Shown: piece by piece, positions 52,299 through 64,000 of the stretch
Layout of the letters: each line of letters opens with the position of its first letter
How positions within the stretch are numbered: position 1 is the first letter of the stretch
Source of the DNA: Lethocerus indicus
Lineage: Eukaryota > Arthropoda > Insecta > Hemiptera > Belostomatidae
DNA length: 64,000 nucleotides
Reading direction: 5' to 3'
NCBI GenBank assembly: GCA_019843655.1
Contig: JACDQD010000004.1
Span: forward strand, 7,006,001-7,070,000
Notes under the pieces: generated by a model
What the model was told of the DNA's origin: nothing
Databases searched by the model: none
Seen by the model: the letters and a program-made list of their open reading frames with translations, nothing else
Program-made: the position numbers and the translations under genes

Positions 52299-52573
52299 CT
52301 TTTTCTTGTTGGTGATCTCAACGTGGCCTAGGTCGTTCTGCACGCCGAACGGGTATCGGACCTCGTTGGAGGCAGCAGGGACCTGCGTCGAAGAGGAAGA
52401 AGACAGTTGAGCCCTCAACTGGGAGTGGGTCTGGGCAGGCTGGTGGGGAGGCTGCGACTGTTGCTGCGACTGCGACTGCGGCTGCTGAGGAGGCTGGGCC
52501 CCTGAGGCGCTCAGGCTCACTCCCCTACATAGAGGCGACTGCCTCATTACGATCAACTCATCCCTCCATCCAC
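52299..52573 (-). CDS. Ankyrin gene exon: Gln/Ser/Pro-rich N-terminal region
   Basis: The acceptor is AATTTATTTCTTTTAG before 52573 and the donor is AAAAAG|GTAACT at 52299/52298. The frame opens with two bases completing a codon, then GWRDELIVMRQSPLCRGVSL, a Gln/Ser/Pro/His-rich block (repeated CAG/TCG/CCT codons), a Ser run, and ends EVRYPFGVQNDLGHVEITNK with Lys residues in phase 0. An ATG at 52547-52545 could start translation if upstream exons are non-coding; no in-frame stop precedes it in the exon. A second possible donor (AATAA|GTGAGT) lies about 40 bases further but gives a phase that hits a stop in the next exon. Belonging to the same gene as the ankyrin exons is inferred from strand, order, GC-rich codons and Gln-rich content, not from a matched phase. 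Confidence 0.72.
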
Positions 52574-53416
52574 CTAAAAGAAATAAATTCGATCGGTTGA
52601 AGACAGAAGATCCGAATAAAAACTACTCGAGTGACAGCATTAAACAGCAAATCAATCGGTAGAATTAACAGGCGTGACAGCAAATAAAACTGTCACCCAT
52701 TATAATAAGTGAGTAATAAAATTTATCCAGGTTAAAGTTGCCCGCATACAACCGGATGAAACACACGAGAATATAGAGTTTCATTCCTCAGATCCAACAG
52801 GTGAAAAGTATCACATACTGAAGAAACATTCCAAGAGAGGGTAATGAAAGATATCAGATTCGAATTATTTCAAAGAATTCCCGTGTCCCCCATGTATGCA
52901 GATGGTGCGGGGCGGCTTTAGGTGGTGGCGGGTTTTAACTGCTCAAATCCCCAGCTTGGGTGGCGGGAGATCTAAGCCGTTGTCATCTTATCAGGACAGG
53001 ACAAGATGGCGCGGAACAAGAGGAGCAGCGGGATGAGCCTGTGGGGGGCGGGGGGCTGGCAGACCGAATATAGAAATGCCTGATACCGTGGCTGCGGGAC
53101 GTGGCGTGTGTGTGTGTGGCTCGGCCACAACAGGGGAGCGTGCGGGCGGCCGGCCCCGGCCCTCAATGCCGCCCCATTAGCAGATTGGAAAAGCGGGCGG
53201 AAGGGAGGGAAAACCTTCCCTACCCTCCCACCCGCCCCACCCTCCGCGGTATTAAGCCGGAAAACTCACCCCAACCATCCGCCCCCCTAAGTGGCCGCAT
53301 CCAGATTCCGCAACGGCGCCGTACCCGCCCTTAAATCGTAAAACTTCTTGGTATCGTTCTTTTTTTTCTTCCACTTTTTGCAAATAAAAAGAAAGAAAAC
53401 CGCTGGTCCTATTCAG

Positions 53417-53472
53417 GAACCTGCCGTTTTGCAGGCGCCCGAGGAAAGACCGGACTGTGTGCTGTTCCATCG
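53417..53472 (+). CDS. Candidate small plus-strand exon (56 bp)
   Basis: An acceptor TCCTATTCAG is followed by 56 bases and a consensus donor CG|GTAAGTG. In one frame it reads EPAVLQAPEERPDCVLFHR, with GC-rich codons. It is too short to identify and has no partner exon; opposite strand to the ankyrin gene. A chance pairing of splice-like signals is a real alternative. Confidence 0.25.
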
Positions 53473-54976
53473 GTAAGTGAAATTCTTGGGCTTCTCGCTT
53501 TTATAAGTTTTTGGTTGATTATAAAATTTATGTAATATACAAATAATTCCTGAATTCCTTTTAATAATTCATATCGATCATACGTAATTTTTTTAAACTT
53601 GCTTGCAGTTATATAATGAGGTGACATATTATAAGATTTTTCCAGAATATATGGAAAATATATACAGTCACCACATTTCTGTGTTAATATTTCGAATTAC
53701 ATCACAATGTTGTGGTTCACGATTATATTGTCATATTGACATGTTAACACATTTTCCACGGGATATAATATTAGATTAAATCGTTTTATATCGTCCCAAA
53801 TTGCACAAAATTGAACACTAACTGCTGTAAGGAGAGGTAGGCCCGGTACTCGAGCACAGTTGTTATTTATTCAGTGCGGTTACAGACCTGTATCATGTGA
53901 AAATAAATTTAATTTAATGCATTATATTTTACAAGCAGCTCTCTCATCGATGTTACGATAAGGCGGCCATCGTCATGCAAACCACTGCTCGAACCGAGTC
54001 ACGTGCTTCGGCCTAATTCGTCTTTTTATTTGTCGAGAACTCTTCATAATTTAGGGAGGGATAACATTAATTGTAAAGGAACGTACGTTTAAGGAAACTT
54101 TAAAATTTATTTTAGGGTTGCATTTTTATCTCCGAATAAAACGGAAATGAAATAAAACGATTGTTCTATTTTTGTCTTGAATTAAAACCTATAACTTAAT
54201 TGGGACAGTACGCTCTCCTCCTGTAATTATTTTATTCCTTGTTTCCGATGTTATAACTAATATAACTGCGACTATATCATGCATAAAATATGAGTTATGT
54301 TAAAAACAAATTATGTTGTTTCCGAAGCATCTAAATCTAAATTAATCCAGTTTCTTCTAGGTACAAGACTATAATGTGAAAACTTCACTCCGATATTTGA
54401 GGTATTTTAATTAAAATGTTTAATCTTGAGTTATTGTGTCGTCAACAGTGTTTTTACCCAAATAATGTTATGACAAAGTGACAGAATTTCTGTCCTCACG
54501 AGGTTTCAGCTTCTCGAGTGTTTTCAATCGGTTCGGTTGTTTCGATTCCAATAACGGGATACTTCAATTCTGATTGAATGAGATATTCGAGTTTGAGCCG
54601 AGGAGGCAGTGGAAAAGTAATAATAGAGGGAGCCGGGCGGAAAAGTGGCCGGGAGTGACAACTTCCGCTTTTAAGGATTCAGGGAGCGTCCCCTCGGAGG
54701 GCGGACCGACATTATCCTTCGGGAGACATCCCTACCAAAACTTTAGCCCTTTATTTTTCCTCCCTACTGAATAAACTCAGACAGTCACAAAAGTGTCCCG
54801 ACCAGAAATGAACTCTGAACAATCCGTGCCGACAGGAACTAAGTAAGGTTTCTGGTAAGACTGGATAGAAGATTTTCAAGTCCGAATTACCGACTTTGTT
54901 CAATAGGTTTCGTTTTTCATATCAAAATGAAAATGATATGAGAAACTGTACCTGAGATTGGTGATATACCTGAGAC

Positions 54977-54980
<4 letters not shown>

Positions 54981-55020
<40 letters not shown>
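54981..55020. repeat. (TA)20 microsatellite
   Basis: Pure TA run of 40 bases, third of its kind in the window. Confidence 0.96.
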
Positions 55021-55023
<3 letters not shown>

Positions 55024-58000
55024 GGAATTTATAGAAATAAAGATTGGGTTATTGACATACCGCAGTATTCGAAATTTGGCATTCACTTTTCCTCAATTAT
55101 ACGGACGCAACTAGTTCATGTTGAAATCTGGTTATAATTAAAAGCGGAACGGAAAACAAATCTCCGTTTTAGTGTTACTAAATAATCTAAGAGACCATAT
55201 TTAGACGGATTTTCGGCATTAGGAAGAGATAATCGTCTCTTTACATTAATGCAAAATTATGCAAAGTTATCCATGAACCCAAACTTTCAGAAGGAAATTG
55301 ATTCAAGATCAAATAGGCGGGTCATTCTCGATGAACAGGGAAACCTAGGCGGAACAACAGTAGGTAGGTTAAATGGACATAAGTCGGTGTAACCGTGTGC
55401 GGACGTGAAACTGCACGTAACCCGACCGCACAATGTGGCGTGGCCGGCTTGGGTGGTGCCCGCAAACGACCGTTAAGAACACCGCAGATTTATGGTATAA
55501 GCCAGCAAACATAGTTATCGTCCTACCTCCCCTTCACCATTTTCCTACTCCATCATCTCAATCTATGTACAACCCGATGATATTTGTATGGAGTGTACGT
55601 TGTGGGTTATGTCTTATGTAGGCCTATACGGTCAGACTGAACGTCCGGAAATCCAGGAGTTTACGCATTCGATATCGTCCATGTAGAAAAAAATATAATA
55701 AACCGTTGTTTAATGTGTTTTCAATAAATAACATTTTCAATTTTAGGTACATGAACGAAAAACGTTTGTGTCCAATTATTATTTCATTTTTTTAACACAT
55801 GTACATGTTGATCAGGTAAATTCAGGGGGTAAGACATTAGTTTGGTATATAAAAAGAAAATCTGTCAAACTACGATTCTCCAATCGATGCAATCCTATTC
55901 AAAATTAAATTCGAAACATTTAAGCAAAATTGACACAAGCAGTTATATATGAAGGTTCGAACAATTCAAAACTTAGTGTAAAAGATTAATTCAAACATTT
56001 AGAAATCAGATAAGTATAAACATACATCTTTCATTCACAAACTTATGCTCCAGACCACCCAAATTTAAATTAAGTAAAAATATCAATATTGCACTTTTTG
56101 ACAGTGTATACATTTTGTAGTCATGTTTTTATCAACCCAAAACTACAGTTGGACGCATTACTCAGACGAGAATATATTTCAATTTGACCGCATTTGTCAG
56201 TTAAAATTAACCGTGGGAGGGGGGGAATTTATTTGATGCCCCAATGTAATTATCACCTCAGCCTTAATTTGACAATCGGATATGGCGGTAACCGCATAAC
56301 GAAACCGGTTTATTGGAAACGAAAGGCGGACGGAGTCGGAGTTGCGGGCCCTCCCACTCGTAATTGGAGGGCCGTGCCAGTTGCGGAATTCGCTCGTTCA
56401 ATAATGAGCTGGATTTGTATTAAAAATTTGGACCTGTTGAAATTGCATTTCAATTGTATACAGGCGGCGCCGATCCCGGGGAGGGTAGATTTCTGGTAAA
56501 TCCCAAAAGCCAGACGGGACAATGAATTTTATAGAGGACTGAATTTATTGATATCTGGCGCTACCAGAATGAACGTATTTTCCCCGCCGTGGATATTACT
56601 TTCCTTATATCTTCAACGCCTTGTTAGATCTATGAGGCGCAATCTAATTTGATCGTAAGCAGAATACTTGGTTAATTATTACGGTAACACGTGACCTACA
56701 AGTATTGTGACAGATAAATGTCATTTAAAAGCTTTAAACAGCTTTTATGCGCATTTAATCGTTCTTTTCTTTATTAGTTCCACAGGATAAAATAATTGAA
56801 ACTTCCCCGCCATACAATACCATTGTATATTGTACAAGAATCCTTGCGAATTTTTTGTGTAGGTTTTTCCTCCTGCCTGGCATTTTCCCTTTGAAACGGA
56901 TTAAAGGGATGCGGTTAATTGGATTCCTCTGCGATAATTACAATTGGGGAACAGGATAGTGTTTCTGAATATTAATCGGCTCCATGTCCAATTTTCAATT
57001 AATTTGAACGCGTCTAGTTGCTGAGCTTGTACAAGCAGGGGACCAGGACTGTGGATGTACTCTGAAGAATGAATAAAAGAAGACGTAACTAATTTATTTC
57101 TTGCATTAAAATTAGTATAATAGGAACAAAAAAAAGATAATTTTCGATGATATCGTGTCCATACTCCATAGTTTTTATTCATATTTATATATTCTGTATA
57201 AAATAAATGAAATAATACTCTTTTCGTACAAGTGTAACAACTGATGCCAAGTATAACACTGATTATTTCTTTGTAGGTTTTCAAATAGCCCGTAAATTAA
57301 TAAATTCCGTTTCCTATACCTTTGTTTCTAAATCTACCAAATGCATGAAATACGATATTCCAAATGGCATTCACCAATAATGCCTCCAATTGTGCCAAAT
57401 AGTATTTCTAAGGGTAAGTATTCGGATCAGTTTATTGGACTAAAACATGTTTTACAAGACGAAACGAACAAAATTTGATCAATGAATATCGATAACACAA
57501 ATTCAATCACCATTTCTTCATTATTGTATAATATCCCTGCCCTTGTATCCGACTTTGAAAGGATATACTTATTATCTCCAAAAGCGCCTTTGAGCTAGCG
57601 AAACCCGGCTCCAGTTTGTTGAATGTGAGACCACGTGGTGTTCTCAAGGCGGATTGTTTGCATTAAGAAAGTGGTTTTTTATATATATTAAGAGGGGAAA
57701 AGTGCAAAACGGTCAGTATTTGGAAGGGTAAGCGTTTGATTAATGAACCCGGTCGGGGCCTCACGCGGGGTCGAAAGTTGGGCCTCCCCCGCCCCCCATT
57801 CCCGTCCAATCCTGTCTCTCCCACGGATTGATGAGAGTCCGCGTTAACTTCTTAATTTCCCGGCCTTTTTTTTCGTTCAACACACGTCGCGTCTTTCCAA
57901 TCACGCCCCTTCCACTCTCGGGCCTCCCACGACCCCTCCCTCCGCCTTCCTTCCGGCTTTATCGGAATTAAACCCGAAATTGGGGAGCGCCCCTCGGACC

Positions 58001-60147
58001 GCAACAACTCGAGGGTTCTTCTTTCCCGTTTCCGGTTCCGGTAGATTTATTGGAAAGTTGGACGGCACTCGCGTTGACGGTAGCGAAAGGACTATAGGTG
58101 GGTATCGTTTGGACCCCCTTGACAGACCATTAAGTATAAGTAGGTAGTATATACTCCAAATTGTTAATGTTTCCCTTGAATTATGCGCACCAATTGATTA
58201 ATTTCAATTTTACGTTCATCAATGAACGCAAAAGTCGTGTAGTAATGATACGTACACGGATGGGGAATCAGAGGGGCGTATTGTGGGACGATATTAAAAG
58301 AGGGAGAATACCGGTTTGGAAATGAGTTGGTGACGGTGAGACCGAACGGTGAATGAGATATTCTGCCGGCAGTTTGATAACGGGCCGCCGTACATCAGTA
58401 GCCATGGCTAATGCCCCAACCGACCGACCCCTCTTTAACCAATAAACACCGTTTATTGTCGGCCAGCCTTATCTCTCTCCTGTTGAACTTACTTGTTTAT
58501 TGCCCCAATCCTATTGTCCAATATATCTTCCCGATTATTTTCTATTTCTTTATGTTTTCCAAACCTCCAGCATTTCAGACGATGCGATCTCTGGTTAAAT
58601 ACGGGCACTGGTGCTACGCTTTGGACATTCAGTACGGAGCTGGATGCTTCGGCTGGTAATATAAATGCGTATTGGACGGGATCGTTGTTGAAATTAAAGA
58701 CAAACTTAAACTCAATAATCTAATTGTAAAACTGAAACGTGTGAATGAATATACTTAGCGCAAATAAAATAAAAACAACGTTTCTTTCTTATTGCCCAAT
58801 AGAAAGTAGAGAACAGAAGTTAGGGGATCTGGGTCACCAGGGTTAATAGTCCGTCGACCTCTGGATACCAAATCTGTTTAATCTCAGAGAAATTATCAGG
58901 CAGCCAGGAAATTTGAAATTGATTAACAAGATCGGATCTGTAGCACTCTGGACCCCACGATCGAGTGGAATGAATTAGTTCAGAATTTATGGTTAAGGAA
59001 CAGGATGCCAGGCAGTGTCGAGTGCCTGAAACTTTCATCAATTTCAACCAGAAGAAAGAATAACTTACAAAAACTACCGCTCCGGACACTCGTTTAATCC
59101 GAACGAGTATTCCAAAAACGAAGCACAAACATCGCGTACTATTGTGAACCTGAAAGCTGTTTTCAGTAACGTATCAGAGGGGGATATAGACACATAACAT
59201 TAGTTAGAACAATCGCAAAAAGAAGAGGGTTTTAAGTGCGCTCTATTGTGGGCGAGGCGTTAATATCTTAGTACAATACTTGTTGGCTTGGTTATTTACT
59301 CTTATACCGCGGAGTGTTCACCAATGGACCTCTGGAGCGAGTTAGGGGATGGTAGAAAGGGGGGGAAGGATAATAATGTTAACATTACGGGGCATAAATT
59401 CTGCCGCCCGTTTTCTCGGCAGGGCTTAATAGAGACGAATGGGGTTGTTGAATAGAGTTTTGTTCGGTGGGCAGAAAGCTGGAGGGAAAATGCTGTCACG
59501 CGCCCCGACCATCATAAAAATAGATTATTAGCGTTAGCTCTCGCCCCACCAACAATTACTACGACATTCACTTCGTGTTAATATACAACTGTCGCGTTTC
59601 AACGACCCCAAGTGAAACATGGTCGACATTGCGGCCAAAGGAATATTAATATTTCGCATTGTTTCGTTTGTACGACGAAGCCAAATATCGACCTTTTTTT
59701 ACTAGATCATATTTCCTGTCTGCGTCTGAAGTGTTTAGACGGATATTTGATGACCGTCCAGTCTCTACTACTCAAGACCAAACGAGGGAGAATTGAATAG
59801 AAGAATTATGAGTCATTGTTATGTTATCATGTAAATTGTAACTCTCTTATTCCTATGATATGGTTGAGACCATATATTGTTGTAATGTGCCTAATATTAT
59901 TGGGTTTGAAGTGACGTTATTATGTATGTCAGTTACTAATAATTAATGCTCTTTGTTTTCGGTTGTCACAATATTATTATTCATCTTACTTTTTCGTTGT
60001 TCGAGTTTCCCCGTTTTCTTTCCCTCTCGGTCGGAAATGTCTGCTCTTTCTCGGGCCCGCAAACCTAATATCTTTCTCTTAATTACATTCTGTCTAAGGA
60101 TATATTTTGTTGCGTAAAAGAAAGTTTTCGCCGGGGAAAGCAGTGTA

Positions 60148-60330
60148 ATGGCGTTATTGAAAATGGAGCCGCACCTGTCGACCGGCGCCGAGTCCAATAT
60201 CGCAGAGCAGCAGGGCCGCGGGGCCCATTTGCCCAACCTGCCGCTTATTACCGTATTCCGCGCGCTTATACCACCCCCTGTTTTCACGGAGGGCACCGCG
60301 GCAATTTACAATCTGTACGTCTTAAACTGA
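60148..60330 (+). CDS. Small open frame of 60 codons, doubtful
   Basis: It begins ATG with G at -3 and +4, and its first half has GC-rich third positions (MALLKMEPHLSTGAESNIAE, then EQQGRGAHLPNLP-like composition), ending in TGA. There is no signal peptide, membrane segment or known motif. Its length is well inside chance, and no promoter or splice partner was seen; it is listed only because its codon pattern stands out from the surrounding AT-rich sequence. Confidence 0.15.
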   Translation: MALLKMEPHLSTGAESNIAEQQGRGAHLPNLPLITVFRALIPPPVFTEGTAAIYNLYVLN

Positions 60331-62747
60331 AAAAACGGACCAAATGCCCACATGGTAAAGTACATACGCACATCATTGATCGGCCAAGAACAAGCCCGTC
60401 AGAGATGATTGAAAACGGAAGTACGAATTAATTAAAATTCCTGCTGACGGTTTTTGCTGTAGCCGTTCAATATCTAAATCATGAAATACGTTTGTCAATA
60501 TTTAATTGTTCTTTCTAATGGCACTAACTGCAATTAGAGAAATATAACGGAAAATGTTCAGTTTGGAGTAGCATGAAATGCTGAAAGTGCCTGCGCGGCA
60601 GTGCCTTTTTTCAAAATGAGGAGTAAAATTATATTGAGTGTATCTTTACTGTCTACTGAATGCCCTATTTCTTATTTCAGGGTATTGCAGGGTGCACGAA
60701 TATATCGTAAAAGACTGGCGCAATAACCAGCTCTTATTTTCGCATTTTCAGTTCAATGAGTTTATGTGGTGTTTGCAAACTATATTTTATTTAAATAAAT
60801 AACTGATTAAAGAGTAGAGTATTAGGAATAATAAGAAACAAATAACCAATTACTTGGTTACTTATTACTTGAAACATCTTTAACTCACGTTGAATAATAA
60901 ATTATTAAATCAAAACATGCACGCATTACATTTTTTATGTATTCCAGATATTTATATATATTATTACTTGCGATTAAGCTAATTAAATGGATTTATGTAA
61001 TGTTTTTCAAGCTAATTTAATTTTTAATCAGAATTGCTTCACTGAAAGTAACGGCGTTCAATACTACGCCATCATAACTAATGTGTAATGCTGGTTAGCA
61101 TTTAAGGCGCCGTGGGAATGTACGTTCAGTTCAGTTTCATGAGGTGTGCTGTATAAATTAATTTGGTACAACATTTTTAGTCGTTCATTAAATACTCCAA
61201 AAGCCAATTCGTTAATCGACGTATGCCAGAAATATGACTCAGCGGAAATAAAATTAATTACTGCTGAATTTTTACTATCTATTTGTTTGTTGTTTGTACT
61301 TACACACTTGCTGTATTATTTCATCGTCTGGATTGGATTTAAAATTTTAGGAAATTCAAATGCAATATACATTTAAATAGGTTCGTGCTTTCATTCTGTT
61401 ATTACATACCTATTTCTGATATTGATTACCTGATCTGATTGAAAATTGGTCCTTGTGGCATATAGTTAATATTAAATTAATAATAAAACATATAGTGATC
61501 ATAATTAAGGTCTTAAAGTTATATTTTAAAGGTTATTAGTTGGAAATTTGTTCTTTAGGCTTGTATCAACCACCGTCATTCTCAATAAAAATAGGTACTA
61601 TTACGGGTGACACTCTATGGGAACTATGGCAATTTCCAGTTGGCATTGTGCCGTCGGTCGCGTATATTAACTAGAATTTCCAAGCCGGTAGCACGGTTGA
61701 TTAACTCGGAGCGGTCGGGGGAACGGGTGCGAGAGGTTGGGCCCGAGAGTAATCAAAGTGCTGGTTTAGTATCAAATATGGCCCTGAGAGAGTGTCAGAT
61801 TAGATATGGCGAGGGGCAGGGTGGGGGCCGGCTCAACCGTCCACTGTAAACAGCCCACCTCAGCCACTATCCTCTCATTCCGCCCTCAATCACCACAATC
61901 GATAAACGCTCAAAACTAGGAGTGAACCTAATTTATATTTGGTTGTCCAATTTAATACGCCCGCGAGTTCGTATTTGGGCCGTTCGGACGGGTGAGATTT
62001 AGCGACAAAAACGATCGGCCATTCCATCAATTTTCTTTCGAGATATTTTTCGGCCGACCCGACTATAAATTCAAGCGATAACCCGACTAATTAAATTACG
62101 GAACAAACTCATCCCTTCAAGGTGTCCGAAAAGGGTAACTGTGCCCGAGATCTACGACAATGACCGTGTCGAAAAAAAAACGTTATTATTTCCTTGTTTT
62201 TGTAAACCGCAAAGAAAAACATCGCCGGCCGTTAACTGAACCGGGGGAGCCGTCCCCAGGGACAAGTTTCAGTGGGAGACACGGGAAATTCCAGACAATG
62301 GGCGGTGGGAGGTTCGCTTTTTCGAGAGACAACAAGAAGGGGACGAGCAGCCCGAGCTGAACAACTCGGCGAACAATATTTTCTTATTCGCCCAATGGTG
62401 GATTGAAAAGTGGGACGACGGGCGGCGATTGTCTCGATCTCAACCGAAACATTGGTTCCCTCGTCTGAAAAACGAGCGAAAGGCCGTAGATACAAAGGAA
62501 CTGCAGACAAATTTAGGTTCCGAACATGCAACTAAGACCAAATCTTACCAAATTTGAGTGGTGTTCATAATTTCGCCCTCATTCCCGCGGATTTTTGTTC
62601 TTTTTTTTTACGGGAGATACTTCAAGTACTGTAGTCAATTTTTTGTTGAAAGAAAAATGTCGGTGATCTTCTAACCCACTACACCCCATTTCAAATCCCG
62701 TTTTTGTCCCATTGCTCCCGTTCTCAATTTATTGGTACTTAAGCCAG

Positions 62748-62773
62748 ACTTAAATTGAGAGCTCAATTTAAGT
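62748..62773. repeat. 26-bp near-perfect palindrome
   Basis: ACTTAAATTGAG and CTCAATTTAAGT are exact reverse complements separated by two bases. The sequence can form a 12-bp hairpin or a symmetric protein site. The word CTCAATTT also occurs about 30 bases upstream. Confidence 0.85.
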
Positions 62774-63521
62774 TCTTTACTTGTGAGCGGAAGGAAAGAA
62801 CTTTGAACTTGGAGATAAACTGATTTTAAATACCTAAAGGAAAAGCTGCTGCTAACGTAATTTATAGTTTCATAAAACTGGAAGGTAGCATAGGTTCGGA
62901 AAGTGCCTTGTCAAGTATATTTTTCCCAAGTATCCGGTGTTTTCTTCCTTTAATTTTTGGGACATTTTTTGAAAATCCACTTATAATATAGCTATAAATC
63001 ATTGTTGATAATAATTTTATGTGGTGAAAATCACAAGGACGTAAGGGAATAGGTTATAAGAGTCCATTGTAATTTGATCAAACATCTTAAAGCTAATTCG
63101 CACGAAATGTCACAGTGGCATCATGCTCTCCGTCTGCACTATTAATTTGCCTCTTACCTATTATTTTCAAACTCGAATTGCTACCAGCGGACCTCAATTA
63201 ATTGAAGAAATACCATTCCATTACTGAAAGATTAAGAAATACATCATAGTAAGTCGCTAATCCTTGAGTCAAAGCTTTCTATATTACTCATTCAGCAATG
63301 GAGCGTATATTTCGGAAGTGAAGGGTTAATAAGAGCTTTATGCTTTGTGAGAGGGGAGCACATCTAAGTAACCGGTTTAAGAAATAGTGAAGCTTGAGGT
63401 TTAGAGCCGTTGAACTAGCGCCTTGAACACTGTCGGAGAGTTGACCGGGTTGACGTTTGGATCGATCACTTTTTTAGGATGGGCCGGCCCGCCCCACTTC
63501 CCGGATTGAATTTTCCCCCAC

Positions 63522-63570
63522 GAGTGTGTGCGTCCGTGCGTGTGTGTAGGCGCGCCCGCGTGTGTGTGCG
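63522..63570. repeat. Imperfect GT/GC alternating tract
   Basis: Alternating purine-pyrimidine sequence rich in GTGTGTGCG and GCGCGCC, a type that can adopt Z-DNA. No associated gene was seen; a TATAAAT at 63602 lies nearby but lacks an initiator at the usual distance. Confidence 0.6.
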
Positions 63571-64000
63571 CCAACCGGGACGCGGCACAGGAACCAACCC
63601 GTATAAATCCTATTTGGCTTTCGATCGGTTCCCGAATCTAATACAGCGTTCATAATGATCCTATCGCCTCGCTTTCTCTTTCGACGAATCTTCCTTAGAC
63701 GCGGTCTAGGGTCCCGTTAAATGAGTCCGACTATTACTTCATTGCTGAGATTTACAGTGGGAAAAAGCCCCGTCGATACGCCCACAAATCCAATTTTGGT
63801 CTTGTAAAAATTGGCACCGTAAAAAGGACGCTCAGCCGAGAAAATTTCGTCAACCACTTACCCTAAAAATCAAATAATAGCCCAGTTATTGATGTTACGG
63901 TAATTTCCGTCGCATGAAAACCATTATAGATTTATAAAATATGTGATATACACATCTCATCGATAACGTGCTTAAATAGGGTTCTGAATTTTATTTTAAT

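Larger units (their letters stand above)
52574..64000. other. Upstream region with no confirmed gene
   Basis: Earlier exons and the promoter of the ankyrin gene would be expected here or beyond the window, with the last upstream exon ending in phase 1. I found none that fits. The interval contains a TA microsatellite (54981-55020), a GC-rich patch at 52,900-53,330, another at 57,740-58,020, a weak plus-strand exon candidate at 53417-53472, a small plus-strand frame at 60148-60330, a palindrome at 62748-62773 and a GT-rich tract at 63,522-63,570. Confidence 0.5.

Noticed and set aside
58571..58656. Plus-strand interval between a CATTTCAG acceptor and a GGTAATAT donor
   Set aside because: Two frames are open and neither is recognisable; donor is non-optimal and no partner exon was found.
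59069..59149. 81-base minus-strand interval with strong acceptor and GTAAGT donor, open in one frame
   Set aside because: It leaves in phase 0, which does not match exon 52573-52299 (needs phase 1); the more protein-like frame has a stop just before the donor.

Overview
The window looks like nuclear DNA of an invertebrate, most likely an arthropod with long introns. Support for this: six short exons on the minus strand with GT/AG borders and mostly matching phases, introns from about 150 bp to 25 kb, dinucleotide microsatellites, a degenerate minisatellite, CpG not obviously depleted, and no operons, Shine-Dalgarno sites or tightly packed reading frames. No tRNA, rRNA, CRISPR, phage or transposase gene was recognised. 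Most open reading frames here are chance: at roughly 60% AT, stop-free runs of up to about 140 codons are expected in six frames of 64 kb, so length alone was not accepted as evidence.

The main content is one gene on the minus strand, read from right to left. Exons, in order of transcription: 52573-52299 (Gln/Ser/Pro-rich), 27176-26981 (poly-Gln then poly-Pro), 20101-19987, 10835-10735, 5295-4991 (acidic and poly-Ser stretch, then an ankyrin repeat) and 4837-4047 (a long charged, Pro-rich linker, then a second ankyrin repeat). It continues past the left edge, and probably past exon 52573 to the right. Phases agree at the joins 26981/20101 (phase 2), 19987/10835 (phase 0) and 10735/5295 (phase 2). 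They do not agree between 52299 and 27176, so an exon is probably missing in that 25-kb intron. I could not name the family beyond 'ankyrin-repeat protein with a low-complexity N-terminal region'.

The last visible exon (4837-4047) is broken by several one-base frame slips, nearly all in homopolymer runs. Either the consensus is poor there or the copy is damaged.

The left end (1-2845) is a GC-rich degenerate minisatellite with flanks that recur as a composite repeat. One segment of it (2368-2756) is present again at 5383-5748, so the two copies bracket the two ankyrin exons. The rest is intronic or intergenic. It holds four microsatellites, a candidate plus-strand core promoter with an ATG-free leader exon (31375-31622), a few weakly supported plus-strand exons, a near-perfect 26-bp palindrome and a possible recursive splice site. 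These minor items are hypotheses.
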